Assembly: GCF_025399895.1 (NCBI RefSeq)
Contig: NZ_JAODUA010000014.1
Span: 1 to 64,000, forward strand
Direction of reading: 5' to 3'
Length of the DNA stretch: 64,000 bases
Origin: Streptomyces sp. ASQP_92
Lineage (GTDB): Bacteria > Actinomycetota > Actinomycetes > Streptomycetales > Streptomycetaceae
In this document: one piece after another, positions 43,201-49,887 of the stretch
How the letters are laid out: each line of letters opens with the position of its first letter
Numbering within the stretch: position 1 is the stretch's first letter
The notes under the pieces: generated by a model
Databases searched by the model: none
The model's input: only the letters and a program-made list of their open reading frames with translations
What the model was told of the DNA's origin: nothing
Program-made: the position numbers and the translations under genes

Positions 43201-43447
43201 AGTTGGAGCCGTCCGTGCTGTAGGCCCCGCGGCTCCCGGCGTCGAACCGCACCTCCCCGTCGACCCGCTCGGTCAGGGCGCGTTCTAGGGCTGCCGTGTC
43301 GAGAGGGGCGCGGTCGGGAGCGGCCGTGCCGCGAGAGGCGCGGTCGGGAGCGTCGGGAACGGCCGGGTCGGGAGCGGCCCCTTCGAGGTCCGCCGCCCGT
43401 CCGGGCAGGCCTCGCCCGTGGCCGGCCGGGGCGGGGCTTTCGGCCAT
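40268..43447 (-). CDS. FAD-linked oxidase/Fe-S dehydrogenase fusion (D-2-hydroxyacid dehydrogenase, YdiJ-like)
   Basis: 1059 aa, close to the size of E. coli YdiJ. The N-terminal FAD-binding PCMH domain (about 75-250: LSRGGGTSLAGQCT, GGMIGNNSCGASA) is followed by the FAD-linked oxidase C domain (GEHGDGQGRGELL, FDPAERMNPGK). A ferredoxin-like segment has CVGIGNC, CPSYRATGEEEHSTRGR and CLACKGCKSDCPTGVD. Two Cys-rich CCG segments (AVCCGLTW, EGCCGLAGNFG) and a C-terminal hydrophobic helix before RRRR follow. It oxidises D-lactate or D-2-hydroxyglutarate-like acids to 2-keto acids, probably at the membrane. ATG 43447 is preferred over 43453 because GAGGGAG is better spaced. First gene of the run. 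Confidence 0.92.
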   Translation of the reverse strand: MAESPAPAGHGRGLPGRAADLEGAAPDPAVPDAPDRASRGTAAPDRAPLDTAALERALTERVDGEVRFDAGSRGAYSTDGSNYRQVPIGVVVPRSVDAAVEAVAVCAEFGAPVLSRGGGTSLAGQCTNTAVVIDWTKYCDALVSVDPGQRTCVVEPGLVLDELNRQLAPHRLKFGPKPSTHSHCALGGMIGNNSCGASAQAYGKTVDNVRRLEVLTYDGVRMWVGPTTAEEFEAIVAEGGRRADIYQGLRDIVDRELAEIRRGYPKIPRRVSGYNLDSLLPENGFDLARALVGSEGTLVTVLRAELDLVPVPPYDAILVLGYPDICAAADDVPRLLEHSAPAQLEALDGRMAQLMREEHAYLASLDSFPEGESWLLVQFTGDSQDEVDGAAHALLRAIGRDEKDASVAFSDDTTREQEMLKAREAGLGVTARPPDERETWEGWEDSAVPPERLGDYLRALKKLFEEFDYDHPSLYGHFGQGCVHTRIPFGLKTAEGVAAFRQFLFRAADLVASFGGSLSGEHGDGQGRGELLVRMFGEPLVAAFGEVKALFDPAERMNPGKVVRPYRSDEDLRLGPRWRPQEHDTHFAYPDDHGSFNEAVLRCVGIGNCRTHSGGVMCPSYRATGEEEHSTRGRSRLLFEMLGGHTDSPVTGGWRSTEVNDALDLCLACKGCKSDCPTGVDMATYKAEFLAHHYAHRPRPAAHYSMGWLPLWARLSRLAPRAVNALAHAPYVAGLGKRIAGVAPEREAPAFAEESFVQWWSSRGLPEPDPADERTVVLWPDTFSTYFHPAVAKSAVRVLESAGFRVAVPTRAVCCGLTWISTGQLTTARRVLRHTLDVLRPWIEAGTPIVGLEPSCTAVFRADAPELMPQDEDVQRLTHQFRTLAEFLLDRAPKDWEPPTLARTALVQTHCHQHAVLKDDADRELMRRMGLDADVLDEGCCGLAGNFGFEQGHYEVSMNIGELGVLPAVRAAAPSTLVVADGFSCRTQIEQGSTGRRALHLAEALALGLDGPLPADHPEKLADRPEPSATDARRAATAAGLALGGAALGLYAWTRRRRG

Positions 43448-43724
43448 GCGCATCACTCCCTCTCGTTCCGCTGCCGCTCCCCCTCCGCGCTCCGCCAGTA
43501 CCCCTGAGCCGGGTGCCGACACCCTTCTTACGGCTACCCGAGGTCGGCCCGGCCCGCCACTCGGCCGTCCTCGCGTGCGGGGGCCCCCGGCCGCACCTAG
43601 GGTGACTGGGGAAGGGGGCCCAGTGGCGCCGGATTCGGGACCTCTGGGCGGTTTCCCCGTGCGTACTTCGGCCACCCGGAGGGGACGCGGACGCGTCGCG
43701 TCCACCCCCCGTGAGGAGTCCCCC

Positions 43725-44678
43725 ATGACGCAGTACGGCTACTTCCTGTCCAGCGAGGAACACACCCCCGCCGAGCTGGTGGAGCAGGCCAGGATGGCGG
43801 AGCAGGCCGGTTTCACCTCGCTGTGGATCTCCGACCACTACCACCCCTGGAACGGCGAGCAGGGCCAGAGCCCGTTCGTCTGGTCGGTGATCGGCGCGCT
43901 GTCGCAGGCGGTGTCCCTGCCCGTGGAGACCGCCGTGACGTGCCCCATCATCCGCACGCACCCGGCCGTCCTCGCCCAGGCCGCGGCCACCAGCGCCGTG
44001 CAGCTCGGCGGGCGGTTCCGGCTCGGGATCGGCAGCGGCGAGGCCCTCAACGAGCACATCCTGGGCGACCCCTGGCCGGAGGCCGCCGTCCGCCTCGAGA
44101 TGATGGAGGAGGCCGTCCGGGTCATGCGGCTGCTCTTCACCGGCGAGCAGGTCAGCCACCACGGCAAGCACTACACGGTCGAGAACGCCCGCCTGTACAC
44201 CGTTCCGGACGAGCCCGTGCCCATCGACGTCTCCGCCTTCGGACCGCTGGCCGCGGAGGTCGCGGGCCGCATCGGGGACGGGTTCATCACCATGTCGCCC
44301 GACGTGACCTCGATCGAACGCTTCCGGCGCAGCGGCGGCGGCACCAAACCGGTGATGGCAGGGCTCAAGGTCTGCTGGGGCACCGACGAGGAGGAGGCGG
44401 TGCGTACCGCGCACCGGCTGTGGGCCAACGAGCAGTTGCCCGGCGAGCTGCCCCAGATCCTGCCCACCCCCAGCCACTTCGAGCAGGCCTCCGAGCTGGT
44501 CACCGCCGACCGGGTCCGCGAGAACGTCACCTGCGGACCGGACCCGGACGCTCATGTCGCGGCCGTCAAGGGGTATGTGGACGCCGGGTTCGACACCGTC
44601 TACATCAACCAGATCGGCAAGGACCAGCAGGGGTTCTTCGACTTCTACCGCACCAAGGTGCTGCCGCAGCTCGACTGA
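43725..44678 (+). CDS. F420-dependent LLM-class oxidoreductase, TIGR03557 type (paralogue 1)
   Basis: 317 aa luciferase-like monooxygenase-fold protein. GYFLSSEEHTPAELVEQA opens it, SLWISDHYHPW, RLGIGSGEALNEHI and the C-terminal GFDTVYINQIG follow. It resembles F420-dependent glucose-6-phosphate dehydrogenase and TIGR03557 relatives. It uses the deazaflavin F420; the substrate is unknown. ATG 43725 follows GAGGAGTCCCCC. It is divergent from the FAD/Fe-S gene and followed after 35 nt by a small acidic protein gene. Confidence 0.92.
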   Translation: MTQYGYFLSSEEHTPAELVEQARMAEQAGFTSLWISDHYHPWNGEQGQSPFVWSVIGALSQAVSLPVETAVTCPIIRTHPAVLAQAAATSAVQLGGRFRLGIGSGEALNEHILGDPWPEAAVRLEMMEEAVRVMRLLFTGEQVSHHGKHYTVENARLYTVPDEPVPIDVSAFGPLAAEVAGRIGDGFITMSPDVTSIERFRRSGGGTKPVMAGLKVCWGTDEEEAVRTAHRLWANEQLPGELPQILPTPSHFEQASELVTADRVRENVTCGPDPDAHVAAVKGYVDAGFDTVYINQIGKDQQGFFDFYRTKVLPQLD

Positions 44679-44713
44679 GGAACCCCGTCACAGCACGCGA
44701 ACCAGGGAGTGAC

Positions 44714-44911
44714 ATGACCCACCCGCACCAGCAGGACAACGACTCTTCCGCGTCCCACGCCGACACGGCCCTCGACGAGGTCCTCAAGGAGTTCGAGGAC
44801 GCGGAGACGCGCGACCCCAAGCAGACGGCACGCGAGGACGCCCACGACGGCGAGGCCGGGGACGCGCTGACGCCGAACGAAGAGGCTCAGGAAGAGGCGG
44901 CCGACGACTGA
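44714..44911 (+). CDS. Small acidic hypothetical protein
   Basis: 65 aa, rich in Asp, Glu and Ala with no hydrophobic core, so probably disordered. Family not recognised. ATG 44714 has CAGGGAGTGAC before it. It lies in the same unit as the F420 enzyme (gap 35 nt) and ends just before a long hairpin. Confidence 0.75.
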   Translation: MTHPHQQDNDSSASHADTALDEVLKEFEDAETRDPKQTAREDAHDGEAGDALTPNEEAQEEAADD

Positions 44912-44921
44912 CCGGGGCGGG

Positions 44922-44980
44922 GAACGCCTGTCGGGGGTCCGGTCCCGGGAGAGCCGGGACCGGACCCCCGACAGGCGTTC
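44922..44980. terminator. Bidirectional terminator, 27-bp perfect stem
   Basis: Arms 44922-44948 and 44954-44980 are exact complements with a 5-nt loop (gagag). It lies between the convergent small acidic gene and the HAD gene and can end both transcripts. Confidence 0.9.
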
Positions 44981-45018
44981 ACCCGGGAACGGGGCTCATC
45001 GGCCGCCCACTTGAGGGG

Positions 45019-45693
45019 TCATTCCCCGCGCTCCATCTGGGCGAAGATGCTGGTGTCCAGTTGGGAGAGCAGCTCGGCGGGGTCCCCGTACACGGCGAGC
45101 GCCCCGGCCTCTTCGAGGTCCGCGCGGGCGATTCCTCCGGTGAGCAGCGCCACCGCGCGCACGCCCGCCGCCCCGGCGGCCTTCATGTCCCAGACCGTGT
45201 CTCCGACGAACACCGCGTCCCCCGCTTCGGCCTCGGCGAGCTCCAGGGCCCGGTGGACCGGGTCGGGGGCGGGCTTTCCCTCGTTCACGTCGTCCGCGCT
45301 GGCCACGCCCGCGATGACGTCGTCCGCGTCGATGGCGCGGCGCAGCGCCTTCAGTTCGGGGCCGCCCGCCGAGGTGGCCAGGACGATGCGCCAGTCCCGC
45401 GCGGACAGTTCTCGCAGCAGTCTGCGGGCTCCGTCCAGGGAGGGCAGCCGCTCGAAGTAGGTTCCGTACAGGGAGGTGTGCGCGGCGCTCAGCGTCTCGT
45501 CCTCGTCCTGGTCGCGGTCCTTGCCGAGGAGATGCTCGATGAGGTCGTCCGAGCCGAGCCCGATGGCGCGGTGGATGTCGTGCATCGTCACCTCGTGCCC
45601 CGCTTGGCGGAACGCCTCCCACCAGGTGACCACGTGCAGATGGTTGGTGTCGACGAGGGTGCCGTCGACGTCGAACAGTGCCGCACGTGCCAT
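45019..45693 (-). CDS. HAD-superfamily phosphatase (beta-phosphoglucomutase/Gph-like)
   Basis: 224 aa. Motif I FDVDGTLVDT holds the nucleophile Asp, motif II is VLATSAG, motif III Lys is in NEGKPAPDP and motif IV FVGDTVWD binds Mg. The cap is the small helical type of phosphoglycolate-phosphatase relatives. Substrate unknown; it hydrolyses a small phosphorylated metabolite in the cytoplasm. ATG 45693 follows AAAGGCC. Single unit ending at the shared terminator. Confidence 0.92.
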   Translation of the reverse strand: MARAALFDVDGTLVDTNHLHVVTWWEAFRQAGHEVTMHDIHRAIGLGSDDLIEHLLGKDRDQDEDETLSAAHTSLYGTYFERLPSLDGARRLLRELSARDWRIVLATSAGGPELKALRRAIDADDVIAGVASADDVNEGKPAPDPVHRALELAEAEAGDAVFVGDTVWDMKAAGAAGVRAVALLTGGIARADLEEAGALAVYGDPAELLSQLDTSIFAQMERGE

Positions 45694-45809
45694 GCGTCCA
45701 GGCCTTTCGTTACGTGTTCATTTGCGTTCGTCGCGTCCTGCCGGGTCCCGCTGCACTGCCGATCATGCCGTCATTCGCGGCGCGCTACATCCGGGGAGCC
45801 GGGGCGGAC

Positions 45810-46028
45810 TCAGGCCGCGTGGCGGCCCCGGGCGGCGGTGCTCCTGTGTGGCCGCGCCTTGTGCCGGGCCCCTGTCTCGGCCTCCGGCAGGTCCGGCACG
45901 GCGACCAGATGGCGCCCCCGTGGCTCCTCGACGGGTTCGCTCCCGCCGAGCACGCGTTCTTCGTACCGGGCCAGCGCCAGGACGACGAGCAGCATCAGGT
46001 TGGGCAGGAATACGGCGACGAGGACCAC
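45810..46028 (-). CDS. Small single-pass membrane protein
   Basis: 72 aa if started at GTG 46028, which follows TAGGAGTCGTC. The N-terminus is a strong membrane helix (VVLVAVFLPNLMLLVVLALA) followed by a charged cytoplasmic tail rich in Arg and His. Family not recognised. The frame is open to 46166, but those residues show no domain. The rest of 45694-46246 holds nothing I can identify. Confidence 0.55.
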   Translation of the reverse strand: MVLVAVFLPNLMLLVVLALARYEERVLGGSEPVEEPRGRHLVAVPDLPEAETGARHKARPHRSTAARGRHAA

Positions 46029-46246
46029 GACGACTCCTAGCAGGGAAGACCCTTCTGTGGACTCGGGTTGCCCGGCCCAAGGTCCCGAAACCTGCCGGGC
46101 GAAGGTCATCCGCGCGGTGCATCCTGACCGCGTACGCGGAACGGATGGCCGCGTACGTGACAGCACAGCGGGTACCCGGCGAGTCGTCGGCCGCCCGACA
46201 GGACGGCCGGAGGTTTTGGCCGCAGCGGATCGGCAATGGGTGAATT

Positions 46247-47212
46247 ATGGTGCAAATCGGCTACACGATGATGACCGAGCAGGCAGGCCCCCGCGCCCTC
46301 GTCGAGGACGTGGTCGCGGCCGAGCGTGCGGGCTTCGACTTCTCCGTCACCTCCGACCACTACTTCCCCTGGCTCGAGTCCCAGGGGCACGCCCCGTACG
46401 CCTGGAGCGTGCTGGGCGCGGCGGCGCAGGCGACCAGTCGGATCCCGCTCATGACGTATGTGACCTGTCCGACGATCCGGTACCACCCGGCCGTCGTGGC
46501 GCAGAAGGCGGCCACGATGCAGCTCCTGTCCGAAGGGCGCTTCCGGCTCGGCCTGGGCTCCGGCGAGAACCTCAACGAGCATGTGACGGGCGCCGGTTGG
46601 CCCTCCCCCCAGGTACGCCTCGACATGCTCGAAGAGGCCGTCACCGTGATCCGGGCGCTGTTCGAGGGCGGCACGGTCAACCACCAGGGCGAGTACTTCG
46701 ACGTGCAGAACGCGCGGCTGTGGGACCTGCCGGACGAGCTGCCGCCGATCGGCGTCGCCGTCTCCGGCGAGCGCTCCTGCGCGCTGGCCGGACGCCTCGC
46801 CGATCTGGTGATCGCCACCGAGCCCAAGAAGAAGCTGGTCGACTCCTTCGACCGGCACGGCGGCCAGGGCAAGCCCCGCGTCGGGCAGTTGCCCGTCTGC
46901 TTCGACACCGACCGGGACGCGGCGATCGCCCGTGCCCACGACCAGTTCCGCTGGGCGATGGGCGGCTGGCCGGTCAACTCCGAACTGCCGGGCCCCTCGG
47001 GCTTCGAGGGCGCGACGAGCTTCGTCAAGCCCGAGGACGTGGCGGACGCCATCCCGTGCGGCGACGACGTCTCGGCGTTCGTCGAGGCCGTACGCCCCTA
47101 TGTCGAGGCCGGCTTCACCGAGGTCGCCCTCGTCCAGGTCGGCGGCGACCACCAGCGTCCCTTCATCGACTGGGCCGAGAAGAAGCTGCTTCCGGCCCTG
47201 CGCGAACTGTGA
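46247..47212 (+). CDS. F420-dependent LLM-class oxidoreductase, TIGR03557 type (paralogue 2)
   Basis: 321 aa. Same layout as the 43.7-kb gene: IGYTMMTEQAGPRALVEDV, FSVTSDHYFPW, TYVTCPTIRYHP, RLGLGSGENLNEHV and a C-terminal FTEVALVQVGGDHQ. The loop around IATEPKKKLVDSF, which would contact the substrate in FGD-like enzymes, differs from that of paralogue 1 (TMSPDVTSIERF), so the two probably act on different compounds. ATG 46247 has only a weak GGTGAATT upstream. The VOC gene starts 26 nt after its stop. Confidence 0.92.
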   Translation: MVQIGYTMMTEQAGPRALVEDVVAAERAGFDFSVTSDHYFPWLESQGHAPYAWSVLGAAAQATSRIPLMTYVTCPTIRYHPAVVAQKAATMQLLSEGRFRLGLGSGENLNEHVTGAGWPSPQVRLDMLEEAVTVIRALFEGGTVNHQGEYFDVQNARLWDLPDELPPIGVAVSGERSCALAGRLADLVIATEPKKKLVDSFDRHGGQGKPRVGQLPVCFDTDRDAAIARAHDQFRWAMGGWPVNSELPGPSGFEGATSFVKPEDVADAIPCGDDVSAFVEAVRPYVEAGFTEVALVQVGGDHQRPFIDWAEKKLLPALREL

Positions 47213-47238
47213 ACGACCACGGCCCACAGGAGACCGGC

Positions 47239-47610
47239 ATGCCCATCGCAACGTACTGCCTCGTGGCCCTCGACTGTCCCGACCCCGAGGCGCTGGCCGC
47301 GTTCTACGCCGCGGTCCTCGGCGGGGAGGTGAAGAACGACGGCGAGGACTGGTACGACCTGTACGCCCCCGGAGGGCACCGCATCTCCTTCCAGCGGGCG
47401 CCGGGTCTGACCCCGCCGGAGTGGCCGCGCGGGGACCGCAACTCCCAGCAGCTGCACCTGGACTTCGACGTCCAGGACATCGACGCGGCCGAGCAGCAGG
47501 TCCTCTCGCTGGGGGCGACCCCCCTCGACCTCGACGACCGGGGCGGCGAGCGCAACTTCCGGGTGTACGCCGACCCGGCCGGCCACCCCTTCTGCCTCTG
47601 CCGGGCATGA
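47239..47610 (+). CDS. VOC-family protein, single module
   Basis: 123 aa. CLVALDCPDPEALAAFYAAVL, LHLDFDVQDIDAAEQQVLSLGA and YADPAGHPFCLC form one VOC module, so a dimer would form the pocket. This matches the actinobacterial glyoxalase-like subfamily. ATG 47239 is chosen because CACAGGAGACCGGC precedes it. It is 26 nt after the F420 enzyme, probably in one operon. Confidence 0.88.
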   Translation: MPIATYCLVALDCPDPEALAAFYAAVLGGEVKNDGEDWYDLYAPGGHRISFQRAPGLTPPEWPRGDRNSQQLHLDFDVQDIDAAEQQVLSLGATPLDLDDRGGERNFRVYADPAGHPFCLCRA

Positions 47611-47713
47611 CGCCGTATCCCCCGAGGAACCGGCCGGCCCTCCCCTGACGGCCGCGTTCCTCCCCCGGCCCGTCAGGACGACCGGCCACCGAGCCAGAAG
47701 CACGGAGAACAGC

Positions 47714-48106
47714 GTGAACGACTCAACTTCCCCCGCCTCCCCGAAGGCCCAAGCCGACTCCCCCGACCTGGTGCAGGTCATGCTCGCGGAGTGCTCCCCC
47801 GCCGACGCGGACGCGGTCTTCGAGGTCCTCGGCACCCACTTCACCTCCGACCGCGCCGACGTCGTGCCGCACCGCGACGAAGGACCCCGGCCCGCCGCCT
47901 GGACCGGCAGCTTCTGTGTCGACCACGCGCCGGACGGGGTCGAGGGGGTACTGCTTTCCGGGCCTGTCTCCGCAGAGCTCCAGGGCGGTCCGGTGGCGGT
48001 CGAGCGGCTGCGAAAGACCCTGGCCGCCGCCTTCTCCGTCGAAGCGGCGGGCACCTCGGCCGGCGACCAGGAGGTCGACGTCCAGCTCCGTCTGACGAAC
48101 GCCTAA
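47714..48106 (+). CDS. Conserved hypothetical protein
   Basis: 130 aa, GTG 47714 with CGGAGAACAGC before it. It contains DADAVFEVLGTHFTSDR and ELQGGPVAVERLRKTLAAAF, an alternating pattern of a small alpha/beta fold. Family not recognised. It could form a unit with the next small membrane protein gene, though the 104-nt gap is large. Confidence 0.75.
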   Translation: MNDSTSPASPKAQADSPDLVQVMLAECSPADADAVFEVLGTHFTSDRADVVPHRDEGPRPAAWTGSFCVDHAPDGVEGVLLSGPVSAELQGGPVAVERLRKTLAAAFSVEAAGTSAGDQEVDVQLRLTNA

Positions 48107-48210
48107 CGGGCCCCGCGCGGGTTCACCCCGTACTGAACAGGCCCGGATGGGGCGTACGGACCTACTCTGGTACCAGGAGCGGGAACCCTTCCACGAGAGC
48201 GGAGGACATC

Positions 48211-48366
48211 ATGCTCGTCCTCGGAGTCATCCTGCTGGTCGTCGGTTTTGTGACCGGCATTTCCATCCTCTGGACCATCGGCATCATCCTCGTCGTCATC
48301 GGCGCCATCCTGTGGCTCCTGGGATCCGTGGGTCACGCGGTCGGTGGACGGCGGCACTACTGGTAA
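48211..48366 (+). CDS. Small two-helix membrane protein, DUF6131-like
   Basis: 51 aa. Two hydrophobic helices (GVILLVVGFVTGI, TIGIILVVIGAILWLLG) with a short GGRRHYW tail, the form of the DUF6131/YtxH-adjacent mini-membrane proteins common in actinobacteria. ATG 48211 follows GCGGAGGACATC. Role unknown; such proteins are often stress-induced. Confidence 0.8.
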   Translation: MLVLGVILLVVGFVTGISILWTIGIILVVIGAILWLLGSVGHAVGGRRHYW

Positions 48367-48377
48367 CGGCCCGCAGC

Positions 48378-48402
48378 GGGAGCCCTTGATCCAAGGGCTC
48401 CC
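48378..48402 (+). terminator. Hairpin terminator after the small membrane protein
   Basis: A 10-bp perfect stem (48378-48387/48393-48402) with a 5-nt loop, 12 nt past the stop at 48366. Confidence 0.75.
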
Positions 48403-48427
48403 CTGGGCCGACGGATCGCGCCCCGGA

Positions 48428-48454
48428 GGCGTGCCCGCTCGTGAGGGGCACGCC
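48428..48454 (-). terminator. Hairpin terminator of the PAS-PP2C gene
   Basis: A 9-bp stem (48428-48436/48446-48454), extended by further imperfect pairing outward (ccccgg/ccgggg), 16 nt past the minus-strand stop at 48470. Confidence 0.65.
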
Positions 48455-48469
48455 GCCGGGGCGCCCGCG

Positions 48470-49705
48470 TCACAGCGCGATGACGATCAGCGCCGTGTCG
48501 TCGGTGGCCCCGCCGGACGGCAACAGATCGGCCAGGACGGCGTCCGCGAGGGACTCCGGATCGGCGCCCTGGTGACGGACGAGGGAGTCCGCGAGCCGCT
48601 GGAGGCCGGTGTCGATGTCCTCGTCGCGGCGCTCGACCAGGCCGTCCGTGTAGAGGACCAGGCTCGCCCCCTCCGTGAAGGCGATGGAGGCCTGGGGGCG
48701 CGCCACGGGTTCGGGACGCGCGCCCAGCGGTGGGTCCGTCGCCCGGTCGAGGAACGTCACCGTCGCGTCCGTACCCAGGAGCGCCGCGGGCAGATGGCCC
48801 GCGCTGCTGTACGCCAAGGTGTGATCGGCCCAGTCGATGACGGTCGAGAAGACGGTGGTGGACTCGGCGCCGTCCACGAAGCGGGCGTACAGGCCGAGGA
48901 CGTCGAGCGCGCTGGCGGGCCCCTCGGCCACCCGGGAGGCGGCGCTCAGGGCGCTGCGCAGCTGACCCATGACGCCGGCCGCGGCGAGCCCGTGCCCGAC
49001 GACGTCCCCGACCGCGACCGCGAGCCGGTCCCCGGGCAGCTCGGCCAGGTCGTACCAGTCGCCGCACACGTTCAGGGCGCCGGTGGCCGGCCGGTAGCGC
49101 ACGGCGGCGCGGTGCCCTCCCAGTGGCGCGGGCGCGGGCAGCATCGCGGCCTGTAGGGACAGGGCCACTTCGTGCTCGCGGTCGTGCGCCTGGCGGAGCT
49201 GCTCGTTGACCTCCTGCAACTCCCTGGCCCGGCTGTACAGCTCGGCCTCCAGGACCTGGGCCCGCTCGCCGTCCACCGTGCCGTTCCGGCCGCGCGCCCG
49301 GATGAGCTCGGTGACCTCCTCGACCCGGTGCAGCACCAGGACCACCCGGCCGTCCGCGTCGAACACGGGGGTGTTGACCGCGCTCCAGTACCGCTCCTCC
49401 CAGACGCCGGGCCTGGCGGGGTCCTCCACGTCGTAGCGCTGGAGCGCCATGGAGTCGCGCTCGCCGGTGGCCGCAACCCGGCGCAGCGAGGCGCCCAGAT
49501 TGCGCACCCCGTTCGCGCCGGGGTCGCCGGGGTTCTCGGGGAAGGCGTCGAAGAGGTAGCTGCCGATCAGCTCGTCCCGGGTGCGGCCCGTCGTGCTCAG
49601 ATAGACCGGGTTGGCGTCGGCGTATACGAGGTCGGGGGTCAGCAGGGCCACCGGCGCGGGCAGCCGGCGGAACACCGCCTCGTAGTCGATGCCGGACCCG
49701 TTCAC
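48470..49705 (-). CDS. PAS-PP2C (SpoIIE/RsbU-type) serine phosphatase
   Basis: 411 aa. PAS sensor domain (about 8-130: RRLPAPVALLTPDLVYADAN), a short coiled-coil linker (about 145-175) and a PP2C domain (about 180-411) with metal-binding CGDWYDL, GDVVGHG, YTDGLVE and TDDTALI. No membrane segment. It should dephosphorylate a STAS protein in response to a PAS-bound signal. GTG 49705 has GCAGGTGCATC ahead. It lies beside metabolic genes, with no local partner. Confidence 0.92.
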   Translation of the reverse strand: MNGSGIDYEAVFRRLPAPVALLTPDLVYADANPVYLSTTGRTRDELIGSYLFDAFPENPGDPGANGVRNLGASLRRVAATGERDSMALQRYDVEDPARPGVWEERYWSAVNTPVFDADGRVVLVLHRVEEVTELIRARGRNGTVDGERAQVLEAELYSRARELQEVNEQLRQAHDREHEVALSLQAAMLPAPAPLGGHRAAVRYRPATGALNVCGDWYDLAELPGDRLAVAVGDVVGHGLAAAGVMGQLRSALSAASRVAEGPASALDVLGLYARFVDGAESTTVFSTVIDWADHTLAYSSAGHLPAALLGTDATVTFLDRATDPPLGARPEPVARPQASIAFTEGASLVLYTDGLVERRDEDIDTGLQRLADSLVRHQGADPESLADAVLADLLPSGGATDDTALIVIAL

Positions 49706-49887
49706 GATGCACCTGCCCGAGCGACGCCTCTTCGATCTCGTGCTGCTTCTCCTGCTTCGATCCAGTGCTCTTCACGATAGGCGGCGTCGCCGGAACGAGC
49801 CCGCCGAGCGGCCTCGCGGGCGACATGCCGGGAGGGCGACCCGATGCCGCGCATCGAATCGCCCTCCGGGTCCCCGGGTGGGTGCGG

